Assembly: GCA_900752535.1 (NCBI GenBank)
Contig: CAADVV010000072.1
Coordinates: 1 to 14,251, forward strand
DNA: 14,251 nucleotides
Origin: Bacteroidales bacterium
GTDB lineage: Bacteria > Bacteroidota > Bacteroidia > Bacteroidales > Muribaculaceae
Reading direction: 5' to 3'
The translations under genes and the position numbers were made by a program. Position 1 is the stretch's first letter. The number at the start of each line of letters is the position of its first letter. The notes below the pieces were generated by a model. The model saw only the letters and a list, made by a program, of their open reading frames with translations, made no database searches and was not told where the DNA came from. Below, one piece after another: positions 5,974-13,623 of the stretch.

Positions 5974-6808
5974 CCAAAAGATACCTGTTTCCATATTGGC
6001 AGACAGGGAGGTATTCGAATATCTCAAGGAGAAAGGGGATGAACGCAAGACACGCACCGAAGCGTACTGTGACCTGTTGGACAAATCACTGGCAGGTTTC
6101 GTTTCCCCGTTTTTAAGAAAGAAGGACTACGTGCTGCAACCCAACCAGTGCTACCTGACCGTTTCCGACCTCGCATCGGAGTGGCATTGGCACAGGGCTA
6201 CCGTCCGTTCTTTTTTGAGTGCAATGGAGGCATTCGGCTTGCTGACCCGCATCCAGCTTCCCAAAAGCGTGGTCATTACCATGACCGTACAATCCGGTCA
6301 GGCAGCACAGCCCCGCGATGCACAGGAGCAGCCGGACTTTGCCGGACAGCTCCGTGAGGTATTGTCCGATTGGGTAATCGGCAAAACGACCGCTGCCGAA
6401 ACTGGCGTAATGTGTGGACAACTCGTAAGTCTGGCAAAGGCTGAAATTGCCGACCGTGACGCCGGACACTGTTCGGACACCCATTCCATCACGACCTCCG
6501 CACATTCCGGCACTTTGGTCACGGAACATCGTGAAACAGCCCTGTGCTGCATCGCCCACGCCGCCCTGCAAAAAATCCTGCACAAGTCGAGATTCGATGA
6601 CAGTTCGCCGCTTGTGGATTTCTTCCGGCTTGACCTCGGCGAAGAATGGGCAGCTTTCATCGAGTCCGCCAAAGACCTCGCCGGGCTGATTCTCGACACC
6701 GAGGCATCAGTGACGGACTTCGACATGGACGAAGACCAAGAACGCCTCAAATCGCTTCGCAAACCCTTTTTATCGCTTCTGGCGAAGGCACAGGCGATGG
6801 TGGATTGA
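5957..6808 (+). CDS. winged-helix-like mobilization protein, 283 aa
   Basis: A 283-residue protein; the second ATG at 5963 is an equally good start. The N-terminal part (about residues 30-115) resembles a winged-helix DNA-binding domain: TRTEAYCDLLDKS, then LTVSDLASEWHWHRATVRSFLSAMEAFGLLTR, ending in a hydrophobic wing strand SVVITMTVQ. The rest is helical and acidic. It starts within the tail of the membrane-protein gene and lies directly before the likely oriT and the relaxase gene. It may bind that site as a relaxosome accessory protein or act as a regulator; neither is proved. Confidence 0.8.
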   Translation: MKMKNNQKIPVSILADREVFEYLKEKGDERKTRTEAYCDLLDKSLAGFVSPFLRKKDYVLQPNQCYLTVSDLASEWHWHRATVRSFLSAMEAFGLLTRIQLPKSVVITMTVQSGQAAQPRDAQEQPDFAGQLREVLSDWVIGKTTAAETGVMCGQLVSLAKAEIADRDAGHCSDTHSITTSAHSGTLVTEHRETALCCIAHAALQKILHKSRFDDSSPLVDFFRLDLGEEWAAFIESAKDLAGLILDTEASVTDFDMDEDQERLKSLRKPFLSLLAKAQAMVD

Positions 6809-7026
6809 ACCGGGAGTCGAAAACAGATTGTATAACGCGAACAATCCGCCTCCATCCCTTAACGGTCATCCTGCCGGTTATAGGAGGCACACGGGCTTGC
6901 CCGTCTGCCACGAAACAAAGGGAAGGGGGAGCCTAATACCCCGACCGTCTATCGACCGTCGGGAGGCTGTCCGGGCAAGCAGCAAGCTGGGACAGGACGG
7001 ATTGTCCGAAACAACACGAAAAGAGT
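6809..7026 (+). other. candidate origin of transfer (oriT)
   Basis: A 218-base gap directly before the relaxase gene, within an operon otherwise built from overlaps. It contains an imperfect inverted repeat, CCTTAACGG (6857-6865) against CCGGTTATAGG (6874-6884) with two bulges. A perfect hairpin ACGGGC-TT-GCCCGT follows at 6891-6904. Two direct copies of CGACCGTC lie at 6942-6949 and 6953-6960, 11 bases apart, one helical turn. MobV relaxases normally nick inverted repeats just upstream of their own gene, so this is the best site for nic. I cannot place the nick exactly. Confidence 0.5.
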
Positions 7027-8484
7027 ATGGCAGATCAAAAACAGGTACTTGATGTGAAGGTGTCGAAAGGCATCACCACAGCCCAAAGTAACGAACACTT
7101 GCGTGATCGCAGTGAAAGGGCGGAAAAGTACGCTATGAATAAGGGGAATTACGACCCCACACGCAAACACCTGAACTTCGAGATTGCACCCGGAGGCAAG
7201 GTACGTCCCATCGACACGAGCCGCAACATTCCCGAACGGATGGCGGACATATTGGAGAGGCGTGGAATCAAAGACCCCAACGAAGGACTGGCAGAACCGA
7301 AGTACCGCACGGTGGTGAACTTCATTTTCGGCGGTTCCCGTAAGCGGATGCACGAACTCGCATTCGGCACGCAGAAAGTGGATTTCGAGAAAGATGCGGA
7401 CAATATCCATATCAAAAGAGAAAGCGATATTGAACGCTGGGCGAAAGACGTCTATTCATTCGTGAGTGGCAAATATGGCGAGCAGAACATCGCCGCATTC
7501 ATCGTACACCTTGACGAATTGAATCCGCACGTCCACTGTACGCTCCTGCCAATCAAAGACGGTCGCTTTGCGTACAAGGAAATATTCGCCGGTAAGGACA
7601 AGTTTGAATACAGCGCAAGGATGAAACAGCTTCATACCGACTTTTTCACCGAAGTCAATACAAGGTGGGGAATGTCGAGAGGAACAAGCATATCCGAAAC
7701 AGGCGCACGGCACAGGACTACCGAAGAATACCGCCGTATGCTATCGGAAGAATGTACGACCATCGAGGAAAATATCAGCCGTCATCAAAAAGTTCTGGCT
7801 GACCTCCAATCGGACATCCGTCTGGCAGAGCGCAGGGTCAAGGGGCTTACGACAATGGTCGATAACCTTGAGAAGTCGAAAGCCGAAAAAGAGGCCCTGC
7901 TATCGGCAGCCGAACAGGATTTGAAAGCGAACAAGGGTGATGCTGAACAATTAGCCGCACAAGTGAAAAGTCTGGAAAAAGAACTGGCCGGAATCAACAG
8001 GCAACTGGCAGATAAGCAGGAGAAGTTACAGACGGCTGACCGGCAGCTTGCCGAGCTGAAAGAGAACATGGATGCCATTGAGGAACGTACCGGGGAACTC
8101 AAGGAGGAAGCCTACAAATACTCCCATGATGTACATTCCAAAGTGGACACGTTGCTCAAGGATGTCCTGCTGGAAAATGTGGTCGGCGAGTATAGGAACG
8201 TATCGGCACAGATGGACGTGGCGGAACGGCAACTGTTCGACGGCTCGCTCGTCCAGTCCATAGCGGAACAAGGTACAGACGTGATGCACTGCGCGACGAT
8301 GCTGTTTCTCGGTATGGTCGATGATGCCACCACTTTTGCCGAAACTCGTGGCGGCGGAGGTGGCGGCAGCGACCTGAAATGGGGACGCGACGAGGACGAG
8401 GACAACCGTGCATGGGCACTCCGCTGCATGAGGATGGCGAGCCGCATGATGCGCCCGGCCATTGGCAAGAAACCCAAACGGTAA
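7027..8484 (+). CDS. mob: MobV-family relaxase
   Basis: A 485-residue Mob_Pre-type relaxase. It nicks the element's oriT and leads the strand into the recipient. Seen: YDPTRKHLNFEI around residues 43-54, the counterpart of the NPSRSHLNYEL block of pMV158 MobM; and VHLDELNPHVHC with His161, Asp163, Glu164, His168 and His170, the metal-binding motif of the family. The N-terminal His24 in SNEHLRDR is the candidate for the MobM His22 nucleophile, though the HNxR spacing is not conserved exactly. Residues about 240-365 form a long heptad-like coiled coil. A run of six glycines (442-447) precedes a short basic C-terminal end. It lies behind the candidate oriT. Confidence 0.93.
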   Translation: MADQKQVLDVKVSKGITTAQSNEHLRDRSERAEKYAMNKGNYDPTRKHLNFEIAPGGKVRPIDTSRNIPERMADILERRGIKDPNEGLAEPKYRTVVNFIFGGSRKRMHELAFGTQKVDFEKDADNIHIKRESDIERWAKDVYSFVSGKYGEQNIAAFIVHLDELNPHVHCTLLPIKDGRFAYKEIFAGKDKFEYSARMKQLHTDFFTEVNTRWGMSRGTSISETGARHRTTEEYRRMLSEECTTIEENISRHQKVLADLQSDIRLAERRVKGLTTMVDNLEKSKAEKEALLSAAEQDLKANKGDAEQLAAQVKSLEKELAGINRQLADKQEKLQTADRQLAELKENMDAIEERTGELKEEAYKYSHDVHSKVDTLLKDVLLENVVGEYRNVSAQMDVAERQLFDGSLVQSIAEQGTDVMHCATMLFLGMVDDATTFAETRGGGGGGSDLKWGRDEDEDNRAWALRCMRMASRMMRPAIGKKPKR

Positions 8485-8538
8485 GTGGCGTACGCCTTAT
8501 TACAAATCAAAAAGTATAACGAATAATATCATTGGAAT

Positions 8539-9939
8539 ATGACGAAACAGATCTTTTTTATATTGGCCGTGCTTTGCACGTTGCAGGCGCAGGCAAGTGT
8601 ACAACCCGTACAGGTGGATACTGTACAACATACACCGTACTATAATGTCTCGGAGGAACGGCAACCGATACAGCCCGTCTATCTTGACGGAGTGGTACTT
8701 CCGGCATCCCGGACTGGCAACTGGTTTGTCAGCATTGCCGGGGGTACGTCCGCCTTTCTCGGCACACCTCTCGGCTGCGAAGACCTCTTCGGACGCTTGA
8801 AACCCTCGTACAGTTTCGCAGTCGGAAAATGGTTCACTCCGTCCGTCGGTGCACGTATCAATTACAGCGGTGTGCAGTTCAAAGATGGAACATTGTCCAA
8901 TCAGGAATACCACCATATCCATGCGGATCTGCTGTGGAATGTCCTTGGCCGCAGATATGCCCGGCAAGAACAGGTACGCTGGAATCTTGCTCCCTTTGCC
9001 GGTGTCGGCCTGTTGCACAATGCTTCTAACGGGAATAATCCCTTTGCTGTTTCGTATGGCGTACAGGGAGAATATCGGATTTCCAAACGAGTAAGTGCCA
9101 TGTTGGAACTCTCCGGCACGACCACCTTTCAGGACTTCGATGGTTACGGACGCCCGAACCGCCTCGGCGACCACATGGTATCGCTGACCGCCGGTTTCAC
9201 GTTTCATCTCGGAAAGGTCGGTTGGAAACGCGCGGTTGATGCAACACCTTACATTCGTCAGAATGAGTGGCTCGTGGATTATGCCAATGTCTTGTCCGGA
9301 GAAAACAAGCGTTATAAAGACTGGTACGACCGCAACCGACGGACGCTCGCAGAATTGTTGAAAATTCTGGAAATAGAAGGCTTGCTTGACAAGTACGGTC
9401 ATCTGGTTAATGACGATGAGACCGACCGCCGTCAAGGTTATCCCAGAAATAATTACAGCGGATTGAACTCACTTCGGGCAAGATTGAAAAACCGGCATTG
9501 GGATGGAATCTCGCCGCTTGATTCTGCAAGTATTGGATATGGCAACAACGGAGATGATTCCGAACAACCGGGCATAATCGTTTCTGAAAAGACGGAACTC
9601 ATACAAGCCGGGAATTGCATCGGGTCGCCTGTCTATTTCTTTTTTAACCTCAATACGGCGCACCTGACGGATGCTTCCCAAATGCTTAACCTTGATGAAC
9701 TGGCTCGCGTGGCCAAGAAATACGGATTATCCGTGAAAGTGACCGGCGCGGCCGACAGTTCGACTGGAACTCCCGTGCTTAATGGTTCATTAAGCACATT
9801 GAGAGCGGATCATATCGTTGCAGAATTAGAAAAGCGTGGCATACCGATCGAACGCATCGTCAAGGTAAGCAGGGGCGGCATAGCTGACCATGTGCCGGTC
9901 GAAGCCAACAGGCATACGAAAGTGGAGTTATTCTTTTAG
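8539..9939 (+). CDS. OmpA-like outer-membrane protein of the mobilization operon
   Basis: A 466-residue protein with a signal peptide (MTKQIFFILAVLCTLQAQA, likely cut after residue 19). Residues about 60-230 contain alternating amphipathic strands (WFVSIAGG, YSFAVGKWFTPSVGARINYSG, VSLTAGFTFHLG) that suit an outer-membrane beta-barrel. A charged linker follows. The C-terminal 100 residues are an OmpA/MotB-type peptidoglycan-binding domain: Asp406 in GAADSSTG and Arg422 in NGSLSTLRADHIVAEL match the diaminopimelate-binding Asp and Arg of OmpA. It follows the relaxase by 54 bases and closes the operon at a strong terminator. A role in contact, cell-wall tethering or envelope integrity during transfer is inferred. 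Confidence 0.85.
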   Translation: MTKQIFFILAVLCTLQAQASVQPVQVDTVQHTPYYNVSEERQPIQPVYLDGVVLPASRTGNWFVSIAGGTSAFLGTPLGCEDLFGRLKPSYSFAVGKWFTPSVGARINYSGVQFKDGTLSNQEYHHIHADLLWNVLGRRYARQEQVRWNLAPFAGVGLLHNASNGNNPFAVSYGVQGEYRISKRVSAMLELSGTTTFQDFDGYGRPNRLGDHMVSLTAGFTFHLGKVGWKRAVDATPYIRQNEWLVDYANVLSGENKRYKDWYDRNRRTLAELLKILEIEGLLDKYGHLVNDDETDRRQGYPRNNYSGLNSLRARLKNRHWDGISPLDSASIGYGNNGDDSEQPGIIVSEKTELIQAGNCIGSPVYFFFNLNTAHLTDASQMLNLDELARVAKKYGLSVKVTGAADSSTGTPVLNGSLSTLRADHIVAELEKRGIPIERIVKVSRGGIADHVPVEANRHTKVELFF

Positions 9940-9959
9940 TTTTTACATTAACTTTCATC

Positions 9960-9999
9960 AAGTCCCTCAATCTATAATCCGGATTGCAGGGACTTTTTT
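9960..9999 (+). terminator. strong terminator ending the mobilization operon
   Basis: AAGTCCCT plus CAATC (9960-9972) pairs with GATTG plus AGGGACTT (9982-9995), with one unpaired C, around a nine-base loop, and the arm runs into TTTTTT (9994-9999). It lies 21 bases after the OmpA-like stop. No T-run follows on the minus strand, so it does not serve the converging DUF2284 gene. Confidence 0.85.
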
Positions 10000-10039
10000 G
10001 TGAATGGCTATCATAACGTTATCAATGAGAGTAATAAGA

Positions 10040-10636
10040 TTATAGGTTTCCTGAATCCGGATTACGCTTCGTATGACTGATAATATTTTCTGTCGAGTTA
10101 TGAAATAATCCGCTTACGAGCACAAGATATTCTGGTAAAATATCATTCTTTCCCCAAAGCAGTTCTATCCCGAAAAGTTCCGAGAGGGTACGTGCTATAT
10201 CGAATCCGAATGCTTCAAGCGAGGGACGTACTTTGTCCGGATGCAGGCAAGGACGGTTGCATTTGCGGGCGCATTCGGAATCTGGACAGTATAGGCATTT
10301 TCCTACATAGGCGAATGCCCTGCCTCCGTATCTGTGCTCCAGTTCCAGCAACTCTTTTTCTATCCTGATTCGTTCTGGTCTGATTAACTCTTGTGATTTG
10401 TCTATCGGGATGCCTTTTTCGATAGGAATAATTTTGGTAGCCATAAGATAGGCATACTTGTACTGGCGCAGAAATTCTCCGGTATCGAAATCAAACGGCG
10501 GACATCCCCAACTGTTACCGTAATTAGGGCATTGCCTGCAAAACTCGACAAACCGTTTCTCATCCCGGAAACGTGAAATATATTCATCCACGCCGATGCC
10601 TGCCGTGAAATTCTCTATGATATATTTTTCAGTCAT
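10040..10636 (-). CDS. DUF2284 cysteine-rich putative metal-binding protein
   Basis: A 198-residue protein with the cysteine pattern of the DUF2284 family: Cys33, Cys36 and Cys45 in CRQCPNYGNSWGCPPF, then Cys114, Cys117, Cys122, Cys126 and Cys130 in KCLYCPDSECARKCNRPC. The eight cysteines suggest bound iron-sulfur clusters or another metal; the family is described as predicted metal-binding, and its reaction is not known to me. The start ATG overlaps the stop of the upstream fecE remnant (ATGA), so this gene was once the downstream partner of a complete iron-siderophore or heme ABC operon. Its composition is AT-richer than the genes to the right. Confidence 0.85.
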   Translation of the reverse strand: MTEKYIIENFTAGIGVDEYISRFRDEKRFVEFCRQCPNYGNSWGCPPFDFDTGEFLRQYKYAYLMATKIIPIEKGIPIDKSQELIRPERIRIEKELLELEHRYGGRAFAYVGKCLYCPDSECARKCNRPCLHPDKVRPSLEAFGFDIARTLSELFGIELLWGKNDILPEYLVLVSGLFHNSTENIISHTKRNPDSGNL

Positions 10637-10746
10637 TGCTTCACTTTAATGAATCCTATTGTAGTGTCGAACTTCACGCAATTATTTCGGAACAGCCGTT
10701 CTATACAGCCGCTCAGGCGCATCTCCTTCGTCAGCAGAACCGGTAA
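10633..10746 (-). pseudogene. C-terminal remnant of a FecE-like ABC ATPase
   Basis: The last 37 codons before the stop at 10633 read EMRLSGCIERLFRNNCVKFDT and onwards, against EMRRSGCIERLFRNKCVTFDT in the intact ATPase gene at 12868-13623. By hand count, 53 of 59 bases agree between 10667-10725 and 12899-12957. Everything upstream, including the Walker motifs, is missing. The reading frame and stop are intact and overlap the DUF2284 start. It is a second, truncated copy rather than part of a live gene; the AT-richer differences suggest another source strain or species. Confidence 0.8.
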
Positions 10747-10847
10747 ATCGAGAAAAGGGCTATAAAGGTAATATCGAGTTATGTGCCGGTTTATCGGCTC
10801 GAGTCCATTGCAATGGTAAAATATTTGTTTGAGCATGCGCGTATAAA

Positions 10848-11585
10848 TCAGATGATTTGGGTGAATAGGTCGAGTTGGTGCAGGAGCGTGACGGTAAAGA
10901 AGATGCCGACGACCAGACTCAGCGCAATGAGCAGTGCATCGAGTACGTGGGCCGAGGGTTTCGTCGGCCGGTCGGCGTTGCTTCGGACATACTCCCGAAA
11001 GAAGATGTAGAGTGCAGGTACGGTACTGCACGCCAGCAGGTAGTCTTCGGGTATGCCGAAGAAGTAGACTTTCGACAGTCCGATCAGCGCCCAGTGGCAG
11101 AGGAACATGGCCAGCACGATATTGACCTGCTCCGAGAAGGCGAGCATCAGTCCAATGGTGAAAACCGCCACCGAACAGGGCATGACGGGCGAGGTCATCA
11201 TGGGGAATTCGTGGCCCAGCGCCAGCGAGCAGAGGGGATATATCAACGGCATGGCAAGGAGCAGGACAGCGAATGCGTTGTGCTGGCCGGTGCGTTCGAG
11301 CGAGGCGTGTTTCACCAGCAGGTCATAAATCCAGATTCCACCCATGATGGCCCAGAAGAGTGCTAACATGCCGTGATATTCGCGCGGTCGGCAATAGATC
11401 ATGTAATAGACTCCGGCAATCCAAAAGTTGAGCATCGCCATGAAACTCTTCATGGCGATGCGCACAGTGTTTGTCGGCCGCAGGCAGAGCAACAGAAGCA
11501 GCAGGGTTGCAATGCCCGTAAAGACAATCTGCGCAGGCCAGGTTGCGGCATTGTAGGCCGCGATCGTGTTCCAAAAAATTTCCAT
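10848..11585 (-). CDS. DUF6064-like seven-helix membrane protein
   Basis: A 245-residue protein with about seven to eight hydrophobic segments; the first three are IVFTGIATLLLLLLCL, FMAMLNFWIAGVYYMIYC and LALFWAIMGGIWIYDLL. The N-terminus FWNTIAAYNAATWPAQ, with its YNAAxWPAQ signature, resembles the DUF6064 family. The function of that family is not known to me. The start lies three bases after the stop of the preceding exporter subunit gene, so it is the last gene of the fec-exporter transcription unit. A membrane partner of the exporter is possible but unproved. Confidence 0.75.
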   Translation of the reverse strand: MEIFWNTIAAYNAATWPAQIVFTGIATLLLLLLCLRPTNTVRIAMKSFMAMLNFWIAGVYYMIYCRPREYHGMLALFWAIMGGIWIYDLLVKHASLERTGQHNAFAVLLLAMPLIYPLCSLALGHEFPMMTSPVMPCSVAVFTIGLMLAFSEQVNIVLAMFLCHWALIGLSKVYFFGIPEDYLLACSTVPALYIFFREYVRSNADRPTKPSAHVLDALLIALSLVVGIFFTVTLLHQLDLFTQII

Positions 11586-11588
11586 AAC

Positions 11589-12089
11589 CTAACTATTTTT
11601 TCGTGTGCGTCGGGTCATAGAGAAGGCCCGGCGCTTGAAGATGAATATCGGCAGCGTGGCACCGGCGGCAAGCAGCGCAATGACACTCAGCGATACGGTG
11701 GCATTGAGAAAAAACTGCTGCATGTAGCGCATCCCTTCGTCAGCCCGATCGAGCGACTGGAGGAACATGATGAGCGAGAAAACCGTCTTGTAGGCGTAGA
11801 TGCCCGGCACCATCGGCAGCAGAGCCGGGATGTAGAGACAGGTCATCGGGCAGCGGACACCGCGGCCGAGCCATAGGCTGCCCATACCGATTGCAAAGGC
11901 CGCGAAAAGCGATGCGGTGGCGATATCCAGTGCGGAACAGTGCATCAGCGTGAAACGCAAGGCGTGGCCTATGGCGGCAAGCAGGGCGATGCGTGGAAAG
12001 GCTCGCATCGGCGGATCGGAGATGGCCCCGAATCCGATGGCGGCGACAGCGGCGAAGAGTCCGTCGAGCAGAATATCCGTCACGATCAT
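11589..12089 (-). CDS. yjjB: ThrE/YjjB-type exporter, small subunit
   Basis: A 166-residue integral membrane protein of the DUF3815 (ThrE C-terminal half) family, with about four to five helices and the typical block CLYIPALLPMVPGIYAYK at residues 85-102. Its size matches E. coli YjjB (about 157 residues). The start overlaps the stop of the large subunit by four bases, so the two are coupled. The pair rebuilds the full ThrE topology, which is a single chain in Corynebacterium (threonine and serine export). The basic tail KRRAFSMTRRTRKNS would be cytoplasmic. Confidence 0.88.
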   Translation of the reverse strand: MIVTDILLDGLFAAVAAIGFGAISDPPMRAFPRIALLAAIGHALRFTLMHCSALDIATASLFAAFAIGMGSLWLGRGVRCPMTCLYIPALLPMVPGIYAYKTVFSLIMFLQSLDRADEGMRYMQQFFLNATVSLSVIALLAAGATLPIFIFKRRAFSMTRRTRKNS

Positions 12090-12853
12090 AGCAGCGAATC
12101 TTTAACCATTAACAAAGTGGCCGACAAACCGACGGCGATGCAGACGATCAGCAGCATGGCGTTGACCAGCCGGCTGACACCCATAAGGACGTGTCCTTCC
12201 ATGATGTCGATGACCCCGTTGATGAGCGGCACGCCCGGCACGAGAAACAGCGGACTGGTGGCCAAAGTGATCTCGGCTGTGCAGTCGAAACGCAAGGCGG
12301 CCGTGGCGCAGAGTGACGCGACGAAAGCCGAGCAGGCGAAGACGAGAAAGTGATTGACTGCGTGAGCCTGCATGCGCTGTTTGACGGCGAAGCCCACGAG
12401 TGTCGCCGTGAAGACGATGCCCACGGCCGTCCAGTCGCCGCCGAAGAGCTTGCAGAACGAGGCGTTGGCCAGTCCGACGAACACGAGCGTGAAGATCGGG
12501 TCCATGCGCGGTTTGTCAACCAGCGTCCGGTAACGGCTGCGGATTTCGTCGAGCGAGAGGCCCTCGTCCAATGCGTCCCAGCTCAAGGCACTCAAATCAG
12601 AGTTCCGCTCGAAACTGATGGGGAGCGACGGGATTGCCACCACACGGGTTGCGGACTCGCCGCTCCCGAGGTCGAGCACAGTCAGTATCGTACTCTTTTG
12701 GAAACTCGACAACTGAACGTCCACGCCCAGCGCTTCGCCGATCCGGCGTGAATTGCGGACCGCCCGCGAGGTGTGAACTCCCGAGCCGAGCTGATAGGTG
12801 GCGTATTCGGCGATGAAACCGAGTATATCGCAAAGTTCCTGCTGCGTTTTCAT
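12086..12853 (-). CDS. yjjP: ThrE/YjjP-type exporter, large subunit
   Basis: The start is set at ATG 12853, 14 bases after the ATPase stop; an upstream extension to 12913 lies inside the ATPase gene and is a shadow. The 255-residue product has a soluble N-terminal half (DUF1212, to about residue 115) followed by about five membrane helices. The signature LVPGVPLINGVIDIMEGHVLMG matches the conserved VPGxPLxNxxxD motif of the ThrE family. It forms a two-part exporter with the next gene. Known substrates in the family are threonine and serine (ThrE) or succinate (E. coli YjjPB); which applies here cannot be read from sequence. Confidence 0.88.
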   Translation of the reverse strand: MKTQQELCDILGFIAEYATYQLGSGVHTSRAVRNSRRIGEALGVDVQLSSFQKSTILTVLDLGSGESATRVVAIPSLPISFERNSDLSALSWDALDEGLSLDEIRSRYRTLVDKPRMDPIFTLVFVGLANASFCKLFGGDWTAVGIVFTATLVGFAVKQRMQAHAVNHFLVFACSAFVASLCATAALRFDCTAEITLATSPLFLVPGVPLINGVIDIMEGHVLMGVSRLVNAMLLIVCIAVGLSATLLMVKDSLL

Positions 12854-12867
12854 ATGCGGATCATTGT

Positions 12868-13623
12868 TTATCGGACTTTTACCACACCTGTCGCAGTATC
12901 GAACGTCACGCATTTATTGCGGAACAGCCGTTCGATGCAGCCGCTCCGGCGCATCTCTTCGGTGGGCAAGCATACCAGTCGGGGCGGGTCGATAAGGGCT
13001 ATCGCATCGGCGAGCGACATGGCGATATCGAGTTCGTGGGTCGAAAACAGGATACATTTCCCTTCGTCGTGTGCCAGCTGTGCCAGCAGCGTACACAATT
13101 CATAGCGGTTGGGCATATCGAGGAACGAGGTGGGTTCGTCGAGCAGAATAATCGGTGTATCCTGCGCCAACGCCCGCGCGATCATGATGCGCTGGCACTC
13201 GCCGTCCGACATCCTGTCCATCGTGCGTTCCGCATAGTCCTCCATGCCTACCGAGGCGAGCGACCGCATAACGATTTCCGTGTCGGCCTTCTGCATCCTT
13301 CCTATCCAATTGGTATAGGGTGCGCGGCCGATAGCCACGACGTCCTCGCATTTGAGGTTGGCGATGCGTGTGCGCTCGGTCGTGACGAACGCCAGCGTTC
13401 GGGCCATCTCTGCGGTTCGCGTATCGGCGGCGGGGCGTCCGTCGAGCAGGATTCGACCGGAATAACGGCGGTTCAGCCCGGCAATAGCCCGGAGCAGCGT
13501 CGATTTGCCCGTACCGTTGCGGCCGATTAGGGCTGTCAGTTTGCCCTTTTCGATTGTGGCTTCTACCTCGCTGAGCAAGGTTCGATCCCCGTAGCCTATG
13601 GATAAATCGTGTAATTCTATCAT
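12868..13623 (-). CDS. fecE: FecE-type ABC transporter ATPase
   Basis: A 251-residue ATPase of the iron-siderophore, heme or cobalamin importer class; it powers uptake through the FecCD permease. Seen: Walker A GRNGTGKST (residues 34-42), signature MSDGECQR (138-145), Walker B IILLDEPT (158-165) and H-loop STHELD. At the usual Q-loop site (LAFVTTERTR, about 77-86) the glutamine is absent and a TTER sequence stands instead, a variant I have seen in Bacteroidota FecE-like proteins. The start overlaps the permease stop as ATGA. The C-terminal 30 residues are duplicated as a remnant near 10,700. The true substrate cannot be told from this protein. Confidence 0.92.
   Translation of the reverse strand: MIELHDLSIGYGDRTLLSEVEATIEKGKLTALIGRNGTGKSTLLRAIAGLNRRYSGRILLDGRPAADTRTAEMARTLAFVTTERTRIANLKCEDVVAIGRAPYTNWIGRMQKADTEIVMRSLASVGMEDYAERTMDRMSDGECQRIMIARALAQDTPIILLDEPTSFLDMPNRYELCTLLAQLAHDEGKCILFSTHELDIAMSLADAIALIDPPRLVCLPTEEMRRSGCIERLFRNKCVTFDTATGVVKVR

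Noticed and set aside
8500..9435. 311-residue minus-strand frame
   Set aside because: It lies wholly antisense to the OmpA-like gene, which has a signal peptide and a clear domain. It is a codon-use shadow.
12854..12913. Upstream extension of the YjjP-like gene
   Set aside because: The extra residues lie within the ATPase coding end and do not resemble the family N-terminus; the ATG at 12853 fits the family length.
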